Position numbers and translations under genes: made by a program. From NCBI RefSeq assembly GCF_009733865.1, contig NZ_WOFB01000007.1:62001-126000 (forward strand): 64,000 nt of DNA, written 5' to 3'. Origin of the DNA: Oceanobacillus salinisoli (GTDB lineage Bacteria > Bacillota > Bacilli > Bacillales > Amphibacillaceae). The number at the start of each line of letters is the position of its first letter. Within the stretch, counting starts at the first letter, position 1. Shown in pieces: positions 26,279 to 35,185 of the stretch. The notes under the pieces are model-generated. The model ran no database searches. It was not told where the DNA came from and saw only the letters and a list, made by a program, of their open reading frames with translations.

Positions 26279-26947
26279 ATGTCAGAGAAACTAGATTTAA
26301 AAATAGGTGATAGAGAAATGCTGCATAATCGAGTATGCAGTGTTCTAAGAAGAGCCATTTTAAAAGGGGATTTTAAACCGGGAGAAAGACTAGTACAGAC
26401 AGAACTAGCCGAGCTTATTGGGGTCAGCAGAATGCCTATAAGAGAAGCGCTTCGTACTTTAGAGATAGAAGGTTTAGTGAAAATTGAGCCACATAAGGGT
26501 GCAGTGGTTCGTCCAGTATCAAAAGAGGATATAGAGGAAATATATGAACTAAGGTCCATTCTAGAACCAGAAGCGTTAAGAAAAGGAATACATCATTTCA
26601 CGAAAAATGATATTCATCAGTTGTCAGAACTCCATGAGGAAATGGTAAATACGAATTCAGGGGAAGATTTTGTAGAATTAAACATTGCGTTTCATCAACT
26701 ATTAATTAAGAAATGTAATCGCCCAAGGCTTCTCGGAATTATTGAAACAATTTCAAATGGCTTTCCACAAGATACGCCACAAATTATTCCTGGGCAAATT
26801 CGAAAATCCAATCAAGAACATGAAGCAATACTAAAGGCTATTATAAATGAAGATGTAGAAAGTGCTGCGAAGTATTTATCTGAGCATATTAAGAGATCTG
26901 GTGAAGAACTTATTGATTCGATGGAGAATCACGAATTTCTATCATAA
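26279..26947 (+). CDS. GntR-family (FadR/FCD type) transcriptional regulator
   Basis: 222 residues. Winged helix in the first 75 (LKGDFKPGERLVQTELAELI; SRMPIREALRTLEIEGLV), then an all-helical FCD ligand domain with Glu/His residues suited to a metal and a carboxylate ligand. TAGGAG is 8 bases before the ATG at 26279, preferable to the one at 26273. Lying inside the operon, it probably represses its own transcription through the palindrome at 21795-21813 and the dehydrogenase locus through 6905-6923. Ligand is likely a pathway acid. Confidence 0.9.
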   Translation: MSEKLDLKIGDREMLHNRVCSVLRRAILKGDFKPGERLVQTELAELIGVSRMPIREALRTLEIEGLVKIEPHKGAVVRPVSKEDIEEIYELRSILEPEALRKGIHHFTKNDIHQLSELHEEMVNTNSGEDFVELNIAFHQLLIKKCNRPRLLGIIETISNGFPQDTPQIIPGQIRKSNQEHEAILKAIINEDVESAAKYLSEHIKRSGEELIDSMENHEFLS

Positions 26948-26993
26948 AAGTAGAGCAGCGCGTTTCTCACCTTGATAGGAGAGGAGGGTTATT

Positions 26994-27851
26994 TTGCTGA
27001 AATCATGGATGTTCATCCCTGGTAATAAAGACAAACATCTACAGAAAGCGGAGGATTTAGATGCAAATGTCCTTATTTATGATCTAGAAGATGCCGTAAC
27101 TATTTCTGAAAAGGAAGATGCCAGATTAAAAGTTTCCAAGATTATTCAAGAAACAAATGGGAAATTGAAATTTGCCCGAGTTAATGACCGAATGACTCCA
27201 TACTTTATAGATGACTTGTTGGCAATAGTACAGGAAGGCTTAACTGGTATCATTCTGCCGAAAGTTAATGCGAAAGAAGATATCGTTATTGCAGATTATT
27301 TATTAGATTCTCTAGAGAAGAAGCATCAGCTTCCACCTGGCCAAATTTCGATTGTACCACTTATTGAAACTGCTGCTGGTCTTTTTCATGCTTATGAAGT
27401 TGCTTTATCAAGTAAGCGAATACATTGTTTGGCTTTTGGTGCGGAGGATTTTAAAATGGACCTTCAAATTAGCTCCGATATCGAAGGAACAGAATTATTG
27501 TATGCCAAATCGAAACTGGTCGAGGTGTCACGGGCAGCTGGGATAGAAGCTCCAATCGATACCGTATATACAGACTTCAGAGATGAAGAAGGATTAAGGA
27601 AAGAAGCACAGCTTGGAAAAAGGCTAGGGTTTCAAGGAAAATTATTAATTCATCCGAACCAAATCCATATTGTGAACCAGGTTTATTCTCCTTCTAAAGA
27701 CGAAATGGAAGAAGCGAAACGAATCGTGCAAATATATAACGAAGCTAAGGATAGAGGCGAAGGTGCAATACAGGTTGATGGGAAAATGGTTGACATCCCT
27801 GTGGCTGAAAGAGCAAGGAAGCTATTGTTACATGCAGATATTAATCAATAA
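26994..27851 (+). CDS. CitE-like (HpcH/HpaI family) acyl-CoA lyase, possible citramalyl-CoA lyase
   Basis: 285 residues of the citrate lyase beta-like TIM-barrel family. MFIPGNKDKH at the start, LIYDLEDAV near 28-36, VPLIETAAGL with the Mg-binding Glu, FGAEDFKMDL with the Mg-binding Asp, and GFQGKLLIHPNQI. Stand-alone CitE-like proteins cleave malyl-CoA or citramalyl-CoA to acetyl-CoA plus glyoxylate or pyruvate. Next to a CaiB transferase and a MaoC hydratase this is the arrangement of the itaconate enzymes Ict-Ich-Ccl. TTG start after AGGAGAGGAGGG. Confidence 0.87.
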   Translation: MLKSWMFIPGNKDKHLQKAEDLDANVLIYDLEDAVTISEKEDARLKVSKIIQETNGKLKFARVNDRMTPYFIDDLLAIVQEGLTGIILPKVNAKEDIVIADYLLDSLEKKHQLPPGQISIVPLIETAAGLFHAYEVALSSKRIHCLAFGAEDFKMDLQISSDIEGTELLYAKSKLVEVSRAAGIEAPIDTVYTDFRDEEGLRKEAQLGKRLGFQGKLLIHPNQIHIVNQVYSPSKDEMEEAKRIVQIYNEAKDRGEGAIQVDGKMVDIPVAERARKLLLHADINQ

Positions 27852-27879
27852 ATAGAAAAAAGGATGAAGGAGGAATTAG

Positions 27880-29040
27880 ATGCTACCGTTAGAAGGCGTT
27901 ACAGTTGTTTCTTTAGAACAGGCAATAGCCGTTCCTTTTGCCACACGACAATTAGCGGATTTAGGTGCACGAGTTATTAAGGTAGAACGCCCTGGATCAG
28001 GAGATTTTGCAAGAAATTATGATACTACGGTAAATGGAATGTCGAGTCATTTTGTTTGGTGTAATCGCTCTAAAGAATCGATTGCCCTTGATTTAAAAAC
28101 GGATGAAGGGAAGGAAGTTTTAAATAAATTATTGGAACAAGCAGATGTTCTTGTACAAAACCTTGCTCCAGGGGCATTGGAGAGAATGGGTTTCATTCCA
28201 GAAGAATTAGTAGAGAAGAATCCACAGCTTATTATTAGCAGTCTCTCTGGTTACGGAAAAAATGGATCCTATGAGCATAAAAAAGCCTATGATCTGCTAA
28301 TTCAATGTGAAGCAGGGTTAGTATCTGTAACTGGAAGTGAAGACACGCCATCCAAAACAGGAATTTCGATAGCTGATATCGCTGCTGGAATGTACGTTTA
28401 TTCAGGAATATTAACAGCACTCTTAAATCGGGGAAAAACCGGTAAAGGAACGATCATGGAGATTTCCATGCTGGAAGCTCTTGGAGAGTGGATGGGCTTT
28501 CCGATGTATTATTCCGTTTATGGAGGGAAAGAGCCAAAACGTACAGGTGCAAGTCATGCTACGATATATCCTTATGGACCGTTTAAATGTGGGGATGACA
28601 AAACCGTATTTATCGGATTGCAAAATGAAAGAGAGTGGAAAAAGTTCTGTGATATGGTTCTGGATAATTCCAGCCTGGCAACAGATGCTAGATTTGATAA
28701 TAATTCCAAGCGATCAGAGAATCGGGAAGAGTTAAAAGATATGATTGAAAAATCATTTGAAACATTGAATTCCGGAGAGGTTATCCATCGTTTGGAAGAT
28801 GCACAAATTGCCAATGCAAGGCTAAATAATTTGAAAGACTTTTATAATCATCCACAACTTGCGGAACGGGATCGCTGGACAACAGTGGATACACCCGTTG
28901 GAGAAATTTCAGCGCTTAAGCCGCCTGTCACTATAATCGGGATGGAACCAGTTATGAATCCAGTACCGGAATTGGGTGAGCACACAGATAAAATATTGGA
29001 AGAACTAGGATTTAAGAAAGACTTTGTTAAAACAAATTGA
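27880..29040 (+). CDS. CaiB/BaiF family (class III) CoA-transferase
   Basis: 386 residues. Family N-terminus LADLGARVIKVERPGSGD, HFVWCNRSKESIALDLK, and the catalytic Asp in GISIADIAAGMY near 168. It moves CoA from a donor such as succinyl-CoA to a carboxylic acid. In this operon it is the expected activation step of a dicarboxylate (itaconate, mesaconate or citramalate). AAGGAGGAATTAG precedes the ATG. No ligase gene is present in the operon, in agreement with transferase-based activation. Confidence 0.92.
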   Translation: MLPLEGVTVVSLEQAIAVPFATRQLADLGARVIKVERPGSGDFARNYDTTVNGMSSHFVWCNRSKESIALDLKTDEGKEVLNKLLEQADVLVQNLAPGALERMGFIPEELVEKNPQLIISSLSGYGKNGSYEHKKAYDLLIQCEAGLVSVTGSEDTPSKTGISIADIAAGMYVYSGILTALLNRGKTGKGTIMEISMLEALGEWMGFPMYYSVYGGKEPKRTGASHATIYPYGPFKCGDDKTVFIGLQNEREWKKFCDMVLDNSSLATDARFDNNSKRSENREELKDMIEKSFETLNSGEVIHRLEDAQIANARLNNLKDFYNHPQLAERDRWTTVDTPVGEISALKPPVTIIGMEPVMNPVPELGEHTDKILEELGFKKDFVKTN

Positions 29041-29058
29041 AATATAGGGAGGATAAAA

Positions 29059-29589
29059 ATGAGTGTAAAAGATGGATGGAAAGGCCGTTTTTATGAAGAT
29101 TTTCAAATCGGTGATATCTACCCTCACCCATTAGGCAGAACTATTACAAAGACAGATAACATATGGGTGACATTATTAACGCAAAATACAAACCCGATTC
29201 ATTTTGATGATTATTATTCAGAACAGACAGAGTTTAAAAAGCCATTAGTGGATTCAACCTTTACATTAGCACTCGTTACCGGTCAATCCGTGACAGATAT
29301 TTCACAGAATGCAATGGCAAACCTAGGCTGGGATGAGGTACGTCTTCCAAACCCTATATTCGAAGGGGATACCATATATTCTTATTCCGAGGTCCTTGAT
29401 AAAAGGGAATCCAAGTCACGTCCGAATGTTGGAATTGTAACTGTAAAAACAGTTGGATATAACCAAAGGGAAGAAGTAGTTATTACGTATAAGCGGACCT
29501 TTATGATTTATAAGAAAGAATTTGCACCAAATAAAACTAATGATTTATTGGATAGAGTCTTAGAAAAAGAGCATGTTCGTTCAGATTAA
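29059..29589 (+). CDS. MaoC-like hydratase, possible mesaconyl/itaconyl-CoA hydratase
   Basis: 176 residues, single hot-dog domain. The hydratase motif is NTNPIHFDD (Asp-His dyad) followed by a Phe-rich helix. FYEDFQIGDIYPHPLGRTIT near the N-terminus resembles mesaconyl-CoA hydratases and Ich of the itaconate pathway. Expected reaction: reversible addition of water to an enoyl-CoA giving citramalyl-CoA or methylmalyl-CoA. It lies 18 bases after the CoA-transferase gene with GGGAGG as ribosome site. Confidence 0.87.
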   Translation: MSVKDGWKGRFYEDFQIGDIYPHPLGRTITKTDNIWVTLLTQNTNPIHFDDYYSEQTEFKKPLVDSTFTLALVTGQSVTDISQNAMANLGWDEVRLPNPIFEGDTIYSYSEVLDKRESKSRPNVGIVTVKTVGYNQREEVVITYKRTFMIYKKEFAPNKTNDLLDRVLEKEHVRSD

Positions 29590-29613
29590 TCAGTTAATTG
29601 GGAGGGAAGAAGG

Positions 29614-30969
29614 ATGGGTTTAAGTAAAGAGTTGGCAAATTATATTATAGATACGAATTATGAGGATTTGCCTGAAGAGGTTGTGGAATTCACGAAATTA
29701 TGTATACTAGACTATTTCGGATCGGCAATTGCAGGTTCTAATAAGGCTCCTATTCAGATGGTTCATGACTTTGTAGTTGAGATGGGAGGAGCACCACAAG
29801 CTACGTTAGTTACAGGTGGAAAAACATCCGTAGCACAAGCTGCACTAGTAAATGGTGCGGCAAGTCATATTGTTGAATTAGATGATATTCATAAGGCTTC
29901 CATTATCCATGCTGCAACAGTCGTTGTACCTGCTGCTTTAGCTGTGGCGGAGTGGAAGAAATTATCAGGTAAAGATTTGATAACAGCTGTTGTAATCGGT
30001 TATGAAGTTTGTTATCGAATTGGGGAGGCTGTCACTCCTTCCCATTATTATTACTGGCATAATACGGCAACATGTGGAACTTTTGGTGCGACTGCAGCAG
30101 TTGCTAAACTATTAAACTTAAATGAAGAACAAATTGTTCATGCTTTAGGGAGTGCTGGAACACAGGCAGCTGGTTTATGGGAGTTTATTGAAGATGGGGC
30201 GATGTCTAAACAACTTCATCCAGGTAAGGCGGCCATGAATGGGGTAATTAGTGGTTTGCTAGCTCAAAAAGGTTTTACTGGCGCAAGTAAAATATTAGAA
30301 GGAGACCGGGGATTTTTCCGGGCAATGAGCGAATCTTTTGATGAAGGTACTGTGACAAAGGATCTGGGCAATAAATTTAAGATTTTAGAAAATGGATTCA
30401 AGATACACGCATCTTGCCGACATACGCATCATGCGATGGACCTAATGATTGAATTAAAGAATGAAAAAGGCATCACGGAAAATGATATCGAGAGTATTCG
30501 TGTGAAAACGTACCAGGTAGCACTTAATATTACAGATAACGATAATCCTCGAACAGAATACGCATCTAAATTCAGTTTGCAATATTGTACGGCTTTAGCA
30601 ATAGTGAAAGGTGAAGGTAGATTAGATGCATTTAATGAAGAAACATTATGGGATTCAACCATTCGGGATATGATGAAAAAAGTGCAGGTTGTAGTAGATC
30701 CTGAGATTGATAGTAATTACCCTGAGAAGTGGGGAGTGAAAATTGAAGTTACTCTCACAACAGGAGAGACGATTACAAAGCAAACAGATTATCCTAAGGG
30801 AGATCCTGAGAATCCGGTCACAGGAATTGATCTGCGTGATAAGTTTTTGAAATTAACAAATGGATTACCAAGTGATGTAAGCAAGTTTATGATTAATGAA
30901 ATACTAATCTTAGAAAATGTTAATGAAGTGGAAACTGTTATGGAGTGTTTCAACAAGGAAAGGGTTTAA
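29614..30969 (+). CDS. MmgE/PrpD family protein
   Basis: 451 residues, normal for the family of 2-methylcitrate dehydratase (PrpD), immune-responsive gene 1/cis-aconitate decarboxylase and relatives. Conserved stretches: LDYFGSAIAGSNKAP near 30-44, HIVELDDIHKASIIHA near 87-102, and the SCRHTHHAMD histidines around 270. The P. aeruginosa itaconate cluster also has a member of this family of unclear role. Isomerisation or dehydration of a branched tri- or dicarboxylate is the most likely function. Last gene of the operon; a terminator follows. Confidence 0.9.
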   Translation: MGLSKELANYIIDTNYEDLPEEVVEFTKLCILDYFGSAIAGSNKAPIQMVHDFVVEMGGAPQATLVTGGKTSVAQAALVNGAASHIVELDDIHKASIIHAATVVVPAALAVAEWKKLSGKDLITAVVIGYEVCYRIGEAVTPSHYYYWHNTATCGTFGATAAVAKLLNLNEEQIVHALGSAGTQAAGLWEFIEDGAMSKQLHPGKAAMNGVISGLLAQKGFTGASKILEGDRGFFRAMSESFDEGTVTKDLGNKFKILENGFKIHASCRHTHHAMDLMIELKNEKGITENDIESIRVKTYQVALNITDNDNPRTEYASKFSLQYCTALAIVKGEGRLDAFNEETLWDSTIRDMMKKVQVVVDPEIDSNYPEKWGVKIEVTLTTGETITKQTDYPKGDPENPVTGIDLRDKFLKLTNGLPSDVSKFMINEILILENVNEVETVMECFNKERV

Positions 30970-30982
30970 TTGTCCTTGCTAC

Positions 30983-31016
30983 AATACCGAACCTTTTGAA
31001 TTGTTCGGTATTATTT
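30983..31016 (+). terminator. Terminator of the nine-enzyme operon
   Basis: AATACCGAAC and GTTCGGTATT form a perfect 10-bp stem over a 10-base loop, followed by ATTTGTTT. Confidence 0.75.
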
Positions 31017-31052
31017 GTTTAATTTCACACCATATAAATAGGAGGTATGGTA

Positions 31053-31252
31053 ATGAAGGGAGTAATTCAGAACGGAATTATCGATGCAGATGTTCATCCT
31101 TGGATTAAGGGTGATATTAAAGGTTTACTACCGTATTTGAGTAAATCTAGGCAGAAACATTTTGAGGGGAGAATGGTTCTTCCTGACCATTCTTTTTGGC
31201 AGGAGCAACTTCCATACGTCATGATGCAGCACTAAATCGAGTTCCGGAGCTC
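31053..31252 (+). pseudogene. 5' fragment of an amidohydrolase-2 family gene
   Basis: AGGAGG precedes an ATG, and the product reads GIIDADVHPWIKGDIKGLLP, the N-terminus of metal-dependent TIM-barrel amidohydrolases with the D-H metal pair. The frame ends after about 60 residues; one base away the next frame continues with DAALNRVPEL, as intact family members do, so a frameshift lies near 31222. The rest of the gene is deleted. Confidence 0.7.
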
Positions 31253-31488
31253 TTTACCTTTACATTGGATAACGTTACCACATCACGAATTTATTGGTGA
31301 ATTCTATTAGCATCTATACCTCCAGTTAAGTCTAATTCAGTTTCAACCATCTCTGCTTTACTGCAAATAGTTTTTATCTATTGACCAATCACATATCCTG
31401 ACTGGTAGTATCTAATCAGAGATGACGTCATTATACAAATGTTTTGAGAACCTTAAGTTCTGAATGAAAATAAAAAAGGAGGAAGAAT

Positions 31489-32922
31489 ATGAAGAATATG
31501 AAGAATATGATGAAGAGAAAAGTGAATAGTTCTAATAAGAAATTTGCTATGCCTGATGCGTTTATTATTATTTTTGGAATAGTGTTTCTCGCCGCAATCG
31601 CGACATATTTTATTCCTGCTGGTTCATATGAAAGAGAGACAGTTAATAACATTACCCAAGTTATTCCTAATAGTTATTCACTTGAGGAATCAAATCCAGC
31701 TAATTTAATGGATCTATTTAAATCAATACAATTAGGAATGATTCAGTCAGCACCTATTATATTCTTAATATTTATAATAGGTGGTATAGTAGCTATTATA
31801 GAATCAACAGGGTCTATTAATTCTGGTATTAATACCTTAATTGTAAAAACAAAAGGTCGCTACATGCTATTGATTATAGCTGTAGCTGCCGGCTTTGGTC
31901 TAATAGCTACCCTTGGTGTTGTTCCCAATGCTGTTATAGCATTTATACCAATTGGTATAGCACTGGCACGTTCTCTTAATCTAGATGCGATTGTTGGCGT
32001 AGCAATTGTGTATTTAGGATATTATGCTGGAATGGTTGCCGGAGTATTTGATCCTACCATACTTGGTTTAGCTCAAACTATAGCCGAATTACCATTGTTT
32101 TCTGGTATCGCCCTGCGTATCGTTATATTTATAGTTCTTATTACAGTCACGATAACATACATTAATTTTTACGCAAAAAAGGTTAAAAATGATCCATCAA
32201 AATCTTTGATGGGGGACAAGCTGTTTACTGATAATTATGATGAAGCGGCTGCAACAGTGGAAAATACGGATTTTACTGGAAAACAAAAATTGATTGTGTT
32301 GACGTTCTTCACATTTATTCTCATCTTTGTATACGGTGCTTTTAACTATGATTGGAGTATAAATGAACTTGCAGCAATATTTTTAATAATGGGAGTAGTT
32401 GTCGCCCTCATAGCAAAAATAACACCTAATCAATTTATAAAAATATTTATGGATGGAGCGAGATCACTCGTTTATGGAGCTTTGGTCGTTGGGATCGCGC
32501 GAGCAGTTATTGTTATTATGGAACAGGGAAATATTCTTGATACCATTGTTCATGCTGCAATAGTTCCGTTAGAATCAACTTCACTATTTATAGGTGCACA
32601 ATTACTATTTGTTTTCAATTTGTTTTTTAATTTTTTGGTCACTTCAGGTTCAGGTCAAGCATCAATAATCATGCCATTAATGGTTCCAATTGTTGATTTA
32701 TTAGGTTTAACAAGACAAACTGGAGTACTCATTTTAAAATTAGGAGATGGATTTACGAATACCATTACCCCTACATCAGGTGTGCTTATGGCCGTATTAG
32801 CGGTGGGGGGTGTTCAGTGGACAAAGTGGGTTAGGTTTGTTTTTCCATTATTATTAATGTGGATTATTGTCGGCGTTATTGCTATAGGCTTCGCGACTTT
32901 AACGGGTTATGGTCCTTTCTAA
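31489..32922 (+). CDS. YfcC/DcuC-like carrier (possible peptide or amino acid antiporter)
   Basis: 477 residues with about 11-12 hydrophobic segments. The N-terminal segment DAFIIIFGIVFLAAIATYFI followed by PAGSYER is typical of the YfcC family, as are SGSGQASIIMPLMVPI and TNTITPTSGVLMAVLAVGG. These are secondary carriers related to C4-dicarboxylate and basic amino acid exchangers. AAAGGAGG precedes the ATG. The following gene is an M20 peptidase; YfcC-like carriers often pair with such enzymes, which suggests uptake and hydrolysis of an N-acyl amino acid or dipeptide. Confidence 0.85.
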   Translation: MKNMKNMMKRKVNSSNKKFAMPDAFIIIFGIVFLAAIATYFIPAGSYERETVNNITQVIPNSYSLEESNPANLMDLFKSIQLGMIQSAPIIFLIFIIGGIVAIIESTGSINSGINTLIVKTKGRYMLLIIAVAAGFGLIATLGVVPNAVIAFIPIGIALARSLNLDAIVGVAIVYLGYYAGMVAGVFDPTILGLAQTIAELPLFSGIALRIVIFIVLITVTITYINFYAKKVKNDPSKSLMGDKLFTDNYDEAAATVENTDFTGKQKLIVLTFFTFILIFVYGAFNYDWSINELAAIFLIMGVVVALIAKITPNQFIKIFMDGARSLVYGALVVGIARAVIVIMEQGNILDTIVHAAIVPLESTSLFIGAQLLFVFNLFFNFLVTSGSGQASIIMPLMVPIVDLLGLTRQTGVLILKLGDGFTNTITPTSGVLMAVLAVGGVQWTKWVRFVFPLLLMWIIVGVIAIGFATLTGYGPF

Positions 32923-33061
32923 GATGAATTACAAACAAACACGGATCATTATTTTATTTTAATACTTCCGGAAAATATAGAAACGTTAATGTTGGAACAT
33001 AAGAGTAGAGATAGAAATAGAAACTCAAAAGGAAAATAAAACAAGAAAGGATACATGCTAA

Positions 33062-34180
33062 ATGAAAACTTTGAATTACTTAAAATTTCATCAACAAGAA
33101 ATATTAGATGATTTAGAGAAATTAGTTAAACATGACTCTCCATCGCTTCATAAAGAAATGGTTGATGAATGTGGGCAATTTCTAAAACAACTAATTACTG
33201 AAAGGTTGAAAGTTGAAATTATCGAATACCCAAATACGAATTCTGGAAACCATATTAAATTTGAGTTCGGTGAAGGTGATGAGCAAATCTTAATTCTAAC
33301 ACATTACGACACTGTATGGGAAAAAGGTGCATTAGATTTTAAAATTGAGGGTGAACGTGCGTATGGGCCTGGTATTCTTGATATGAAAGGAGGAATTATA
33401 CAAGGATTTTGGGCATTGAAAGCCATTAAAGATTTACAGTTAACTCCAAATAAAAAAGTTGTCTACTTACTAACTTCTGATGAAGAGGTATTTAGTCCAA
33501 CTTCAAGAAAACTGATTGAAGATGAGGCGAAGAAAAGTGAAGTAGTTTTAGTTTTAGAGCCAGCAGCGGAATCGGGAGCGTTAAAAGTAGCAAGGAAAGG
33601 AGCAGCAAAATTTAGGTTACGTGCAAAGGGAATTTCCTCTCATGCAGGACATGCCCCAAACATTAATGCAAGTGCAATACATGAAATTGCACGTCAAATT
33701 ATATATTTAGAAACACTTGCTGATTTTGATCAAGGAACTTCAATTAATGTTGGTGTAATAAAAGGTGGAGAGTTGAGTAATGTTGTATCTGATTATGCTG
33801 AGGCAGAAATAGATATTCGTTTTTCTAAGGAAAGCGAGGGTGTGAGAGTTGAAAAAGAGTTGTTTAATTTACGACCTAAACTGAAGCAAACAAAAATTGA
33901 AGTTACAGGTGGAATTAACCGACCTCCTATGGAACAAAGTAAAGAAGCGGTCAAATTGTTTAAAATGGCTCAGGAAGTTGCAAATGATTTAGGCTTTAAA
34001 ATTACCGGGGAATCAGTAGGTGGAATCAGTGATGGAAACTTCACAGCTGCTTTAGGAATACCAACATTAGATGGTTTAGGATCAGTTGGTGAAGGTCCTC
34101 ATGCTATTCATGAACATATCATAATTGATGAGATTCCTAAACGAACTGCGTTATTAGCTGATTTCATAGTAAAGTTATAA
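33062..34180 (+). CDS. M20 family metallopeptidase (carboxypeptidase G2-like)
   Basis: 372 residues. Zinc ligands and catalytic residues of M20 enzymes are visible: LTHYDTVW (His and Asp), GPGILDMKGG (bridging Asp), TSDEEVFSP (catalytic Glu and ligand Glu), and the C-terminal HAIHEH. A dimerisation domain sits in the middle (ISSHAGHAPN). Hydrolyses an amide bond of a peptide or N-acyl amino acid in the cytoplasm; no signal peptide. It is 139 bases after the carrier gene, with AAAGGA as ribosome site. Confidence 0.9.
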   Translation: MKTLNYLKFHQQEILDDLEKLVKHDSPSLHKEMVDECGQFLKQLITERLKVEIIEYPNTNSGNHIKFEFGEGDEQILILTHYDTVWEKGALDFKIEGERAYGPGILDMKGGIIQGFWALKAIKDLQLTPNKKVVYLLTSDEEVFSPTSRKLIEDEAKKSEVVLVLEPAAESGALKVARKGAAKFRLRAKGISSHAGHAPNINASAIHEIARQIIYLETLADFDQGTSINVGVIKGGELSNVVSDYAEAEIDIRFSKESEGVRVEKELFNLRPKLKQTKIEVTGGINRPPMEQSKEAVKLFKMAQEVANDLGFKITGESVGGISDGNFTAALGIPTLDGLGSVGEGPHAIHEHIIIDEIPKRTALLADFIVKL

Positions 34181-34538
34181 ATTCTCAATAACCATTTATG
34201 TTAATATTTTGAAGGTTAACACACATATATAGGGGCATTGAAATTCAAATATAGAAATTGAAGAAATTGAATAATCAAATCAATATTGTCAAATGCTTTC
34301 ATTTTAGCGTTAATAGGTACACTCATATAGGTGTTTTGGTCTGATAGAAAGTACTAGGTAGGAAACCGGCAAATCCAGGTAAATCATTGGGTTTCACTCG
34401 GTTTCCTACCTTTTTCACGACAAGCATGTTCAACACTATGCTGTTCTTGCGAGTCGGATAAAGAGCAAGCCAACCTTCCCCACTGCGTTTTCGCCAACGT
34501 TCTTTGGGGTTCAAACAAAGAATGGAAGTGATTTTCAT
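34181..34538 (+). other. Non-coding region with strong hairpin, upstream of the radC relic
   Basis: No gene accepted. The part from about 34346 to 34530 is richer in G and C than its surroundings and holds the terminator at 34356-34415. The other strand is open for 71 codons with plausible but unrecognised sequence. It has the feel of a conserved leader belonging to the radC-like element that follows. Confidence 0.35.
34356..34415 (+). terminator. Terminator-like hairpin
   Basis: AGGTAGGAAACCG and CGGTTTCCTACCT are perfect 13-bp arms around a 30-base loop, followed by a run of five T. It could end the peptidase transcript. Confidence 0.6.
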
Positions 34539-34986
34539 GGAAAAAAATCTATGAAGTCGTAAAAATTCAACAGTTAGTAAAGGAAGATGAAATGATGAAG
34601 GTGTGGGTGATTCGTTCCCCTGATAATTGTGCGATGTCGCTAGAAATTATATTGGAAATGAAAATCGAGAGGTATTCCTGGTTATGTGCCTGAATACGAA
34701 AAATGGTGTTATCGCTGTCAATCGCTGCCATATCGGTTCCAACAACGCAAGCATCGTTTCGCCAAGAGAAGTATTTAAGGCCGAATCCTCAATAATGCAG
34801 CTTCAATTATTGTCGCGCATAACCATCTCAGATTTGACCCTTCACCAAGTAAGGAGATATTCATGTTACCAGAAGGCTGGGGGATGCAGGAAAGTTGCTA
34901 GGGATGGAACTTTTGGATCATCTTATCATTGGTGGGGGAGCAAGATTTGTCAGCCTGAAGGAAAAAGGCTATACCTAAGCAAATAA
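34539..34986 (+). pseudogene. RadC-like JAB-domain protein gene, broken by several frameshifts
   Basis: Three frames in turn give YEVVKIQQLVKEDEMMKVWV, then ARNYIGNENREVFLVMCLNT and VNRCHIGSNNASIVSPREVF, then ASIIVAHNH with the JAMM histidines, and finally [15 protein letters not shown]. This is the JAB/MPN domain of RadC-family proteins, often found on mobile elements. The Ser-Gly-Asp that should follow HNHP is changed to LRFD. At least two frameshifts (near 34633 and 34885) and one altered catalytic motif show that it is dead. Confidence 0.8.
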
Positions 34987-35017
34987 GGGGATTTTCCCCT
35001 TATTTGGTTGGTTTTTT
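34981..35017 (+). terminator. Terminator of the radC relic
   Basis: AAATAAGGGG and CCCCTTATTT pair perfectly over ATTTT; GGTTGGTTTTTT follows. Confidence 0.8.
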
Positions 35018-35134
35018 ATTGTTTTAATTGGGTGTTTTTCTAAAGAATTCTATCTTTTTATCGAACCTAAAAGAATATATTCAAATTGCTTTCTCTGTAT
35101 TTGACATCTTCAGATTATTCAAGCTGATAAAAGA

Positions 35135-35172
35135 GTCGATTGATTCCCTCGGGGATTAGTCGGCTTTTTTTT
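35135..35172 (+). terminator. Second terminator-like hairpin
   Basis: GTCGATTGATTCC and GGATTAGTCGGC pair with several G-T pairs over a very short loop and are followed by eight T. Confidence 0.6.
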
Positions 35173-35185
35173 GTCTAGGAAATTA

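Noticed and set aside
34323-34538. 71-codon open frame on the minus strand upstream of the radC relic
   Set aside because: It covers the terminator hairpin and has no ribosome site that I trust; I kept the region as non-coding but noted it in the findings.
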